From an uncultured Chthonomonas sp. (GTDB lineage: Bacteria; Armatimonadota; Chthonomonadetes; Chthonomonadales; Chthonomonadaceae), in assembly GCA_903919615.1 (NCBI GenBank), contig CAIXIX010000521.1:1-64000 (forward strand): a stretch of DNA of 64,000 bases. Reading direction: 5' to 3'. Positions 8,235 to 16,219 of this stretch are shown one piece after another. The translations under genes and the position numbers were made by a program. Position 1 is the stretch's first letter. Each line of letters starts with the position of its first letter. A model generated the notes under the pieces. The model ran no database searches. It was not told the origin of the DNA and saw only the letters and a list, made by a program, of their open reading frames with translations.

Positions 8235-9431
8235 TCACGCCGCCACTTCGGGTCGGCTATAGATTCCATACTTACGTCCCGAATGGTACATCGCTTCTGT
8301 ATTGGCAAGAGGCGTACCCGGAGCAAGGTTGTTGCCTTCTCGGAGTACAAAGCCACCGCCTCTCATCACACCGCATTCAAGAATGCGCTTTGTCTCATCT
8401 TCGACCTCCTGCACGGAGCCAGTTCTTAACAGCTCAACGTGCGGACCGCCGAATAGCTTAACATCCTCGCCGAGCTCTGCGCGCATTGCGGCAAAATCGA
8501 TAGGGAAACCTGTATCGAAAGTGCGGATGTTCAACTCGTCCCGCAAGGTTTTGAAGTGGCGAGTAGCATTTCCGCAAAGATGAATCGATCCCGGTGCTTC
8601 GGTTCCAAAGTGCCTGTAAATTCTTTGATGATAGGGCAGCAGATGCTCGAGATACATCTTAGTTGAAATCAGGGCGATGCTGTCATCTGCTATACCGAAG
8701 CCCGGCTGCGGGATTGATATGCCGGAGAGTCGACGCCACGCCGACATGCGTACGATCGTGGCTTCCGTTATGAAATCGAGCAATTTATGCAGCCGGTCCG
8801 GCTCGCTTGCCATTGCCGTACAAACAAAAGCAGCGCCAAACAGGTTACAGGCTACCGTCATTGGCCCATCGCTACCGCATCCGAATCCGGCCGGATTGAT
8901 CTCAATCGGCAATCCGAGGAACTCCTCTTTCTTCGCTCGGCATTTGAACTGATTCAAGTAGTCCTGACCGCGGGCCAACACTCCGCCGAAAGGATCCGGC
9001 AAGCCATGCTCCATCACCCGTTCCGGGTTATCTGCAAAGCAGGGCCGTGTGTCTGGCACTTCTCCAGGGCAGTAGGTAAGCTCACATCCAAACCAGGCAG
9101 CCTCATAATAGTTTTGAAAGTCGACGCCAATCCGCCACTTCTCGGGCAGACCGAGTTCCGCATCCTGAAGGAGATTGTGTCGGCTCCAGCGCGCGAACCT
9201 CAATTGGGCTTCGAACATGATATCGGGATTCTGCGTGTACTTTTTGAAGTCGAGCCCGCATGGATTCGCGTCCCTATTTAACATGAAATAGCGCGTGTTA
9301 GTGCCAAGGATGATTGGAACGCGAGCAGGCGTGCCAGCGTGGAAGGCGCTCCACGTTTCGCGGACCTCCGCATTGTGCGCTTCAAAATCGAATCCGTTTA
9401 ATCTATCGTTCTCTCGAAGTCCCGTCTTCAT
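8235..9431 (-). CDS. UroD-family methyltransferase, third ligand replaced by Asn
   Basis: This 398-residue protein keeps His284-x-Cys286 (SIHLCGN). At the place of MtaA's third zinc cysteine it reads EGNNLAPGTPLANT, so asparagine stands where Cys precedes the TP motif. The remaining UroD features include the 'PYHQRIYRHFG' segment before the metal motif. A two-ligand site, or one completed by a side chain from elsewhere, is implied. The start ATG at 9431 is well set by GGAG six bases upstream. It ends nine bases before the homocysteine methyltransferase start, so the pair may be translated together. Confidence 0.84.
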   Translation of the reverse strand: MKTGLRENDRLNGFDFEAHNAEVRETWSAFHAGTPARVPIILGTNTRYFMLNRDANPCGLDFKKYTQNPDIMFEAQLRFARWSRHNLLQDAELGLPEKWRIGVDFQNYYEAAWFGCELTYCPGEVPDTRPCFADNPERVMEHGLPDPFGGVLARGQDYLNQFKCRAKKEEFLGLPIEINPAGFGCGSDGPMTVACNLFGAAFVCTAMASEPDRLHKLLDFITEATIVRMSAWRRLSGISIPQPGFGIADDSIALISTKMYLEHLLPYHQRIYRHFGTEAPGSIHLCGNATRHFKTLRDELNIRTFDTGFPIDFAAMRAELGEDVKLFGGPHVELLRTGSVQEVEDETKRILECGVMRGGGFVLREGNNLAPGTPLANTEAMYHSGRKYGIYSRPEVAA

Positions 9432-9449
9432 CGCGGTCTCCGTTCGATG

Positions 9450-10517
9450 TCAATTAGCAATGCAGCCCGCACTCTTCAGCAGGGCTCTCGCTTCACGTTC
9501 TGTGGGGCAGCTTGTAATGATGAAAAGCCCTTCCGGGCCAACGGCATCGATTAGAGGCAGCACCTCGTGGGGCGCCACATCGATGGCCTGCACACTCTTG
9601 CCTGCTTTCTTTATCGTTCTATAGAGGTCATACCATTCTGGCGATCCACCGCCCGGAATGCCGGCCTGTGGCGTCCATTCGATTGCCTTGATGGCCTCAA
9701 TCTCCAGCAGATTTGGAAGCTGAATGATTGCCTGTGTGCCATCCAGATGGTACATCGCGTAGTCCAGATAGTCGCACTGTCGAGTAAGTGTAGGCGTTAC
9801 ATATTTGCGGAACATCCGGGGGCTAATCATGCAGCAAAAATCACACTGAACCTTCGCCGTTTTGCCTGGCCCCCAGAGCTGGAAGGCATAGAAACTGATC
9901 CCTCCCCAGGGGTCCTGAACGATCGGCCACATCTCTTCATAACAGCGGATATATGCATCGCAGATCTCTTCCAAAGAGCGTTCCACCCACTGAGGACGCT
10001 CCACCAGATCCATCATCAGAATCTGCGAGCCCCTAAGCTGCGCAAGCGTGTCAATGTTTTCGACCAGGTCTGGGATTGTCACGAGGTAGCGGTCGCTGGA
10101 GTCTGCCATGCCTGCCTGCATAACCTCGATGTGCCGCTGCCACCACATGCTGTTTCGATCGAGACCAAGCGGAGGATGGTTTTCTGGATTATCGATGCAG
10201 GGGTCGTACCACACCGTAGTTTCGGCGATATGCCCCGTTGCGCCCATGAAGAGGCCGAGGCTGCCAGGCCCGCCAATATCCGTGTTGAACATCGGCAGCG
10301 CCGCTCCGCCGAAATAGGTGTTTGCAAGGCGATGCCGCTCTGCCGTAACGATATAGCGTGTATCCAGCCGTCTGCGCTCCGCAGAGGCGCCTTTTTCAGG
10401 CGCCTCTACGTTTTCCCATGGCGTATCAGCTGGTGATGTCACGTAGAGGGCAAGCCCTGTTCCGTTCCACCAGTCGGTTAGCGCCACTCTTGCCGCGGGC
10501 CAGTCGTCTTTCCACAC
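9450..10517 (-). CDS. UroD-family protein, HLDG variant
   Basis: This 355-residue UroD-fold protein has His257-Leu-Asp259-Gly (YHLDGTQAI) where MtaA has HxCG, so the first cysteine ligand is aspartate. A cluster of cysteines (Cys226, Cys228, Cys229) lies earlier. Related proteins are often named 'trimethylamine corrinoid protein 2', a label without proven function. The start is GTG at 10517, overlapping the TAG stop of the MtaB-like gene by one base (TAGTG), so the two are likely coupled in translation. This suggests a direct working link with MtaB. Confidence 0.8.
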   Translation of the reverse strand: MWKDDWPAARVALTDWWNGTGLALYVTSPADTPWENVEAPEKGASAERRRLDTRYIVTAERHRLANTYFGGAALPMFNTDIGGPGSLGLFMGATGHIAETTVWYDPCIDNPENHPPLGLDRNSMWWQRHIEVMQAGMADSSDRYLVTIPDLVENIDTLAQLRGSQILMMDLVERPQWVERSLEEICDAYIRCYEEMWPIVQDPWGGISFYAFQLWGPGKTAKVQCDFCCMISPRMFRKYVTPTLTRQCDYLDYAMYHLDGTQAIIQLPNLLEIEAIKAIEWTPQAGIPGGGSPEWYDLYRTIKKAGKSVQAIDVAPHEVLPLIDAVGPEGLFIITSCPTEREARALLKSAGCIAN

Positions 10518-11932
10518 TAGGCTAGTCCATACTCCGATGGAAGATAAGGTGCATCCTGCAACTGGTCGCGCATCGATTCACACATCGCCTCTTCGGAATC
10601 TGGAAGCGAGTCTGCCGCCCTGCACATCCTGTCCATCCACTTCACTTCGTTGCCGGCAATCCGCAACTCTCCGCTGGCCTGTGCAGACTTGAGCTCCGCC
10701 AGGGCTGCAGCGACCGCATTGCGTGTCCGAAGATAGGGGTTCTCCTCCTTGATAATCTCGGCGCTTATCCTCATTACAACATCGGGCCGAAGTACATACG
10801 CCTGCGGATCGAGCGCGGAGTCCGATTCTACAAGCCAGTTGCGCATGCGCAGTCGATCGGAGTCACCGCCGGCGGAAGCCCGATTTAACAGGCGGCAATC
10901 GTAAACAAGCTGCTCGAGGGAGACGGTGGGTGCGTATGCACTTAACAGACGCACGTTCTGCACCGATTCGTTGGACCAGCAGTCGCATACCGCCTGAGAG
11001 ATGTTGCCCACGGAACTTAGGTGGGCGCAAGCGGCGCTGCGGCCTTCCATCGATATTGGTGCGCCCGTAATTGCTTTGATGTATGGACCCTCGTAGGCAC
11101 AGTCTTTCGAAGGACCAACGGCTCCACATTCGTAGGCCACCAATCCTCGCGGCACCGACGCAACCCTGACAACCGCCGCAAATACACGCGGGACCATCCG
11201 TTGCTCTGCAAGCACCATCGCTGTATTTGCGAAACCGCATGCGGTGTCGCCAGCGGGCGTAATTCCCGCACCACGGCACACGGACACGATGTGAGACCAC
11301 AGAAACTCCATGTCTCGTGGAGCAAGAACTCCTAGCGCAAAGATCATGGTACGAAGGTCTGCATTCATTAACCCCTCGTCACAGATCTCTTTGCCACCCG
11401 TAGATTCGATGGCGATTAAGTCCGCGCCAGAAGGGCCAGCAAGGTCAAATAGTCGGCACATCGAGTCCCAGTAGGGACCAGATCTCATTTTTGGCGGCCG
11501 AATATGGTCCCTGCTGTCGTTGGGAGTTAAGCGCAGCGCCGCCTTGAGCCCATAGCGATCCGAGGCTTCATGGATCCGCTCGGCGAGTATAGAGGTGATC
11601 TCTGCTCCCCACTCGGGTCGGTTGGTCATCGGAGGCAGAGTTTCGAACTCAACGAGCAGACCTGGAGCTTCTAACGCAACGGCGCGCGTGCATACTCCAT
11701 CAATCATCGAAGCGTACTGTCTTCGGATCTCTGGCCAGGTAGTTTCGTTAATGTCGATAGGAGGGAGGGTGAAGTTAATCTCTGGCACAACCGTGCCGGA
11801 ACCAATCTCAAGGCCGCGACCTACACAGATTGGGTTTGGAGCCTTACCGTAAACAAGCTCATCCACGCTGGCGACAGCCAGCGAACGGTAGGCGACCCTG
11901 GAGGGGGCCGCTGTAGTACTAAGAGCGCTCAT
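10517..11932 (-). CDS. mtaB: Methanol:corrinoid methyltransferase (MtaB family)
   Basis: This 471-residue protein matches MtaB, which breaks the C-O bond of methanol and methylates its corrinoid protein. Expected zinc ligands are visible: Glu176 (IESTGGKE), Cys232 (GDTACGF) and Cys278 (GPSKDC; Cys269 is an alternative). Length agrees with the family. It lies 55 bases after the corrinoid protein gene, as mtaB and mtaC are neighbours elsewhere, and is followed with one-base overlap by a UroD paralogue. The ATG at 11932 has AGGTG upstream. The natural substrate could be methanol from pectin demethylation or a different methoxylated compound, since MtaB-like proteins with other substrates exist. 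Confidence 0.88.
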   Translation of the reverse strand: MSALSTTAAPSRVAYRSLAVASVDELVYGKAPNPICVGRGLEIGSGTVVPEINFTLPPIDINETTWPEIRRQYASMIDGVCTRAVALEAPGLLVEFETLPPMTNRPEWGAEITSILAERIHEASDRYGLKAALRLTPNDSRDHIRPPKMRSGPYWDSMCRLFDLAGPSGADLIAIESTGGKEICDEGLMNADLRTMIFALGVLAPRDMEFLWSHIVSVCRGAGITPAGDTACGFANTAMVLAEQRMVPRVFAAVVRVASVPRGLVAYECGAVGPSKDCAYEGPYIKAITGAPISMEGRSAACAHLSSVGNISQAVCDCWSNESVQNVRLLSAYAPTVSLEQLVYDCRLLNRASAGGDSDRLRMRNWLVESDSALDPQAYVLRPDVVMRISAEIIKEENPYLRTRNAVAAALAELKSAQASGELRIAGNEVKWMDRMCRAADSLPDSEEAMCESMRDQLQDAPYLPSEYGLA

Positions 11933-11987
11933 GTGACACCTCGAATTACACGGGCCGATGCCTTCTGGCAGCTCGGCCCGGTTTAGA

Positions 11988-12623
11988 TCACGCCGGTATC
12001 AGGCTGCGAGCGGTTCGCACTGCGCCACTGGCGTTGTCACTGAATGCGTCCGCGCCGATTTCATCTGCGTAGCGCTGCGTTACTGGCGCGCCGCCAATCA
12101 TCACCTTCACACTGCCTCGGACTCCCTCGCTGCTCAGGGTGTCAATGATCGACTTCATTCCCGGCATGGTTGTGGTTAGCAGCGCAGACATCGCAACGAT
12201 CTGGGCGTTATGCTCTTTGATTGCCGCAACGAACTTCTCAGGCGAAACATCGACGCCAAGATCGATCACTTCGAAGCCGCCACCTTCAAGCATGGCAGCG
12301 ACGAGGTTCTTACCGATATCGTGAAGGTCGCCGCGAACCGTACCAATAACAACCTTTGCTACTGGTTCTGCTCCCTTTGCTGCGAGCAGTGGACGCAGGA
12401 TTTCAAGACCGCCCTTCATGGCGCGGGCTGCGATCAACAGCTCTGGCACAAAGTATTCGTTCTCTTCGAAGAGGCGTCCAACTTCATCCATCGCAGGGAT
12501 CATATAGTTACTAAGGATAGACTGCGGATCTTCGCCCGCATCGACTGCAGCCTGAGTCAGTTTACGTGCTGTCGGAGCGTCCCCTTCTAGAACCGCAGCG
12601 TACAGTGGGTGCTGATCGCTCAT
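11988..12623 (-). CDS. mtaC: MtaC-like corrinoid (B12-binding) protein
   Basis: This 211-residue protein carries the methyl group on a bound corrinoid. Residues 1-85 form the helical B12-binding_2 cap; from about residue 90 the Rossmann-like domain shows Asp99-x-His101-Asp-x-Gly104 (GDLHDIGKN), with His101 the lower cobalt ligand, then 'SALLTTTM' and the late IGGAP loop. This is the base-off/His-on type of MtaC and MetH. I chose the ATG at 12623, seven bases after GAGGA; the open frame runs to 12728 but its extra 35 residues match nothing in the family. It is the first gene of the operon and the only corrinoid protein in it, so all methyltransferases here probably share it. Confidence 0.92.
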   Translation of the reverse strand: MSDQHPLYAAVLEGDAPTARKLTQAAVDAGEDPQSILSNYMIPAMDEVGRLFEENEYFVPELLIAARAMKGGLEILRPLLAAKGAEPVAKVVIGTVRGDLHDIGKNLVAAMLEGGGFEVIDLGVDVSPEKFVAAIKEHNAQIVAMSALLTTTMPGMKSIIDTLSSEGVRGSVKVMIGGAPVTQRYADEIGADAFSDNASGAVRTARSLIPA

Positions 12624-12751
12624 GATAATCTCCTCATCCGCTTGCTGCACACCGCGCCTTAAAAGTCCCGACATCTGCAAAATTGCGGTGACTGGCGCGT
12701 CGCAGGCTGAACAGCACTCTAGTTGCACCAGTGAGTGGCTGCCCAGACTGC

Positions 12752-12797
12752 ATTATAGGTGTAGTCATACAATTCTGCTATCCACAGAATGGTGGAT
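12752..12797 (-). promoter_or_regulatory. Candidate promoter and operator of the corrinoid operon
   Basis: A perfect -10 hexamer TATAAT (12757 down to 12752 on the minus strand) lies about 130 bases before the corrinoid gene start. No good -35 box is present at the usual spacing. In that position begins a perfect inverted repeat ATCCAC (12780-12785) / GTGGAT (12792-12797) with a six-base spacer, which would suit an activator or repressor. The rest of the 293-base gap (12624-12916) shows no other structure I can name. Confidence 0.35.
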
Positions 12798-12916
12798 TCT
12801 CTTGAGACGGCTGATGAAGTTCGTGGGGCGAAGATCGGGATGCTGGCTCCAGGTCAATGCCCGTGAGCGTGGTATCGGGGTGCGAGCGGAAATTTCGCTC
12901 AAGTCGCGGCCTCGAG

Positions 12917-13621
12917 TCAGCTTCTCAACTCTAACGGAATGTGTCCCTGGTAGTTGTGGAAAAGCAGCCGAATGCAGTCGTGACTATTGGGATCGACATC
13001 CGGCGGTGGCGGAGCATAAGCGTAGCGATTGTAGACGTCAAGATCAATGCAGGTGATGCCGCAGTTGTCGAACGGAAATCGATTGTAACCGGAGGGAGGC
13101 ATGCCAACTATCGTGCTAACAAAAGCGCTGCCAAATCTCCCATGTGAAACCACGATAATGTTAAAATCGGTTGCCTGAAGCGGCGTTTCGGCGTGGCGAT
13201 TACGCAGATCGGCGAGAGCCCGCGCTGCGCGGGCATAGAATACACTCTCCTTTTCGTCTTCGCGTCCGCCCCACCACCAACCGCTTTCGGAAATCGTGTC
13301 ATCTGGCACCACGCCGGGCCACTCAGCCAGAATCTGGCTTCGTGTTAAGCCTGCGTGCTCCCCCAGGGCTCCCGCTTCGCACAGGACAGGCAAAATTTGA
13401 GCCTGCAGGCCAAGCGCCTGACGAATCGGCTCTGCCGTTTGGAGGGTTCTGCGATGCGGGCTAACGTAGAGTGCAACCGCATTCAGGTTGAAATCTTGAA
13501 GCTGCTGTGCCGCGTATTGAGCCTGTTTGAAACCTAGCTCCGTTAGCGATGGGTCCGGATTAAAGACATCTTGATTGGCATTGTGAGCAGACTGTGCGTG
13601 TCGAACGAGGTAGATCTTCAT
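12917..13621 (-). CDS. Histidine phosphatase (phosphoglycerate mutase-like) family protein
   Basis: This 234-residue protein starts with YLVRHAQS, the RHxx motif whose histidine is phosphorylated in this superfamily, followed by the 'LTELGFKQA' segment and the second conserved histidine in 'IIVVSHGRFGSAF'. The substrate cannot be read from sequence; phosphosugars, nucleotide-loop intermediates of cobalamin synthesis (CobC type) and others are all handled by the family. A CobC role would fit the corrinoid operon downstream but is speculative. A gap of 293 bases separates it from that operon. The start ATG at 13621 has only a weak ribosome site. Confidence 0.8.
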   Translation of the reverse strand: MKIYLVRHAQSAHNANQDVFNPDPSLTELGFKQAQYAAQQLQDFNLNAVALYVSPHRRTLQTAEPIRQALGLQAQILPVLCEAGALGEHAGLTRSQILAEWPGVVPDDTISESGWWWGGREDEKESVFYARAARALADLRNRHAETPLQATDFNIIVVSHGRFGSAFVSTIVGMPPSGYNRFPFDNCGITCIDLDVYNRYAYAPPPPDVDPNSHDCIRLLFHNYQGHIPLELRS

Positions 13622-13733
13622 CAGGTATCCATTGGAGTTTAATGCTGCGCTAAGATTGGACAGCGAGCGGGCGGAATCCTGTTGTTGCAGTACACAACGT
13701 GCATGTTGACACCACTTGTGAGTTGTTGTAGAA

Positions 13734-15083
13734 TTGCCCGAATGCCAATACGATGGCTACAGGTCTGTGAAATCTCTAGTCTCAGATCGCGGATGGAGCC
13801 ACTTGCCCTCAAAACCCTCAAATCTATCTCGCTCGATCCTTCCTATCGCGGCTATCGCATGCGGTCTGGCGATTTTTGTTGGCCTGCTTATCTGGAGCAA
13901 TGGCTCCGACCGACGGAAGGATGCGTGGTTAATCACCCTCGATTTAGCGCACATCAAGGCGCTGGCGGATAGGGCCGACGCAGATTCACTGGTTCATATC
14001 GTCGCAGCGGAGAAGTTCGCGTTTGTTGGCAAGGGTGATCTGGCGCTAGAACAGGCAAACAAGGCGCTTAATCTGCTGCCAGAGGGCGACAATGGCGAAA
14101 CGGCGATACGGGTTAAGCTGGCATGGACTGTAATTGCGGCTGAATTTGGAGACGACTCGGCAGCTTCAAAGTCTGCAGAAGCGCTGCGCAAGATCGTTCC
14201 ACAGGATCCCAGGCTTCTTCTCGCCGAGGGCGAGATCAAATCTCGGGAACGTGAAGATGACCAGGGATTTCTGTTACTCGTGAAGGCGGCCAATGCGCTT
14301 CTGCAGAGTGCAGATGCCTGGAGACGCGCCGGAAGGGCCGCAATCACTTCCCAGCAGTTTCCCGAAGCTGAGGAGGCCTACACGAGAGCGGTTAAACTCG
14401 CCCCCAATGATGCCGGTTTGCGCGCGTCCTATGCGGATTCTCTTGGCAAGGTCGGCAAGTTTGAAGAGGCCTACCAGCAGAGCCTCATTGCTGCGAAGCT
14501 GGACCCCTTAACACCACGATTTACTGCTCTGCCGGCGTTTGGCAGGGCCATGGGCGCCAGAACCACCCAGGATTATGAGGCTGCAGTAGAAGTAGTGCAG
14601 CAGACCATGAAGGCTCAGCCAAACAATCATAAACTCGAGGCGATACTGGCCGGACTACACTATCGGTTTAACCACGTCGCGATTGCTCGCGATATTCAGA
14701 TTAGCTACCTTAAGAAGGCGAGGCTCGATTATTCGGGGTGGCTGGACCTGGAGAATATGTGCCAGAGACTTGGAGATAAGGCGGGCGAGGCCGATGCGCG
14801 CGCCCATTTTCAGGCTCTAGTCGATATCGACGATGCAACCCATTCACTGGCGATTCAAACACGTCTCCATCCCGATGATCCGAAACTCTTCGTTCAACTT
14901 TCTACCGTGCTTCACAAAGCAGGTAAATTGAGCCTTGCGTTTGAAGCGCTGCAAACCGCAGCCAGGCTGGCGCCCCAAGACAAGAAGATTGCTGAAATGG
15001 TTGCGACGGTACAGCGCATCCGAGGAACAGCCTCTGGAGAAACGGTTCTTGATAGCACTGAACGAGGTCTGGCCCCAAAATGA
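13734..15083 (+). CDS. Membrane-anchored TPR protein
   Basis: This protein of up to 449 residues has one N-terminal membrane segment (around residues 37-56, ILPIAAIACGLAIFVGLLIW) and then repeated helical pairs of tetratricopeptide type, such as 'FPEAEEAYTRAVKLAPNDA' and 'FEEAYQQSLIAAKLDP'. TPR domains serve as docking surfaces, here outside the membrane. The 3' end overlaps the cytochrome gene by four bases (ATGA), so the two are co-translated and likely form a unit, perhaps with the TPR part helping assembly of the cytochrome. The start is unsure: TTG at 13734 or GTG at 13767; neither has a clear ribosome site. Confidence 0.75.
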   Translation: MPECQYDGYRSVKSLVSDRGWSHLPSKPSNLSRSILPIAAIACGLAIFVGLLIWSNGSDRRKDAWLITLDLAHIKALADRADADSLVHIVAAEKFAFVGKGDLALEQANKALNLLPEGDNGETAIRVKLAWTVIAAEFGDDSAASKSAEALRKIVPQDPRLLLAEGEIKSREREDDQGFLLLVKAANALLQSADAWRRAGRAAITSQQFPEAEEAYTRAVKLAPNDAGLRASYADSLGKVGKFEEAYQQSLIAAKLDPLTPRFTALPAFGRAMGARTTQDYEAAVEVVQQTMKAQPNNHKLEAILAGLHYRFNHVAIARDIQISYLKKARLDYSGWLDLENMCQRLGDKAGEADARAHFQALVDIDDATHSLAIQTRLHPDDPKLFVQLSTVLHKAGKLSLAFEALQTAARLAPQDKKIAEMVATVQRIRGTASGETVLDSTERGLAPK

Positions 15084-16210
15084 ATAGAACAGCCTCGAGC
15101 TTCCTGTACCTCGGTTCCTTTGTTGCTTTTGCAGCGCTTGCCATTGTGTCTGGCTGCGCACATCAGAATACCCAGCCACTCATCACGCCTGTGGCAATAT
15201 CGCCGCCTGAGCAAATCGGATATGTCGGCGCGGAGAAGTGCGCTCCATGCCATGCCGCTGAATTCGATATTCAGAGTAAAACGCATCATGCCCTTACGCT
15301 CAGGCATGCGACTCGCAAAGAGTTGGGACCACTCTCACCTCCGATTGGCAGAGTAGGCGACGCACCTTACGTAGTGGCCGAAGAGAAGGGCGAATTCGTC
15401 TTTGCAAGCGCCGATGAGGCTGCTGGCGCTGCGCCTTTCCAATATGCATTTGGATCGGGAATCGCGAATATAACGTTTATTGGACAGATCGATGCCAATC
15501 GTATCACCGAGTTTCGGATGTCCTATAACCCGGGTGAAAAGCGCTGGTACACAACGCCTGGCCAGGAGACAAGTGAGGACCTTAGCATAGGGCGCGCGCA
15601 CGCTGCAGGCATTGCGAGGCGCTGTATTCACTGCCACTCGGGAGCGAGGGCTGCGGATCGGCTCGCGCCGCAAGAGGGGCTGCTGGGAGTTCAGTGCGAA
15701 TCGTGTCATGGACCGGGAGCGGCGCATATTGAGGCAGCGAGCCTGAATAGTCGACCGAAGGACCTAAAGATATTAAATCCCGGCCATATGTCTGCACATG
15801 GGGTTAACGAAGTATGCGGCGATTGCCACCGCACTACCAGAGATATCCCGCTTCAGGGGTTAGACACGGTGAACACGGGCCGTTTTCAACCCTATGCGAT
15901 TGAAAACAGCCCGTGTTACCGGAAAAGCGGGGACGCTATTTCGTGCATTACCTGCCACGACGCTCACAAAGACGCTTCAACTGACCTAAAGCATTACGAA
16001 GCGATTTGCCTCTCCTGCCACTCTTCGAAGGCTGGACCACCGGCGAAAGCCTGCCCCGTGAACGCAACCGAAAAGTGCATCGGATGCCATATGCCTCAAC
16101 GCCGCGTTCTTCCGGGCACGCATATCCCGCTAACCATGACCGATCACCTTATATGGGCCTATCGGCCCGAAAAGGGATCGGGTGGTTCGCACAAAACGGC
16201 TGCACGTTGA
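15080..16210 (+). CDS. Seven-heme c-type cytochrome lipoprotein
   Basis: This 376-residue protein carries a lipoprotein signal (lipid-modified Cys26 in IVSGC) and seven CxxCH heme sites: CAPCH, CIHCH, CESCH, CGDCH, CITCH, CLSCH and CIGCH. It should sit on the outer side of a membrane and move electrons. The early part between the first and second heme sites is a long non-heme domain, a layout seen in multiheme cytochromes linked to hydroxylamine-oxidoreductase or NrfA-like folds, but I cannot assign an enzyme activity. The gene overlaps the TPR gene by four bases. It converges with the next gene with only nine bases between the stops. Confidence 0.87.
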   Translation: MNRTASSFLYLGSFVAFAALAIVSGCAHQNTQPLITPVAISPPEQIGYVGAEKCAPCHAAEFDIQSKTHHALTLRHATRKELGPLSPPIGRVGDAPYVVAEEKGEFVFASADEAAGAAPFQYAFGSGIANITFIGQIDANRITEFRMSYNPGEKRWYTTPGQETSEDLSIGRAHAAGIARRCIHCHSGARAADRLAPQEGLLGVQCESCHGPGAAHIEAASLNSRPKDLKILNPGHMSAHGVNEVCGDCHRTTRDIPLQGLDTVNTGRFQPYAIENSPCYRKSGDAISCITCHDAHKDASTDLKHYEAICLSCHSSKAGPPAKACPVNATEKCIGCHMPQRRVLPGTHIPLTMTDHLIWAYRPEKGSGGSHKTAAR

Positions 16211-16219
16211 AGCGCGTGA

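Noticed and set aside
9567-10436. Plus-strand frame of 289 codons
   Set aside because: It lies fully opposite the UroD-family gene at 9450-10517, which has good family signatures. The plus-strand translation is rich in His, Arg and Cys and matches nothing I know.
12624-12916. Cobalamin riboswitch in the leader of the corrinoid operon
   Set aside because: I looked for the B12-box consensus and the conserved GCCACTG element in a fitting order. Only a stray GCCACT-like word occurs, without the rest of the core. A covariance-model scan would settle this.
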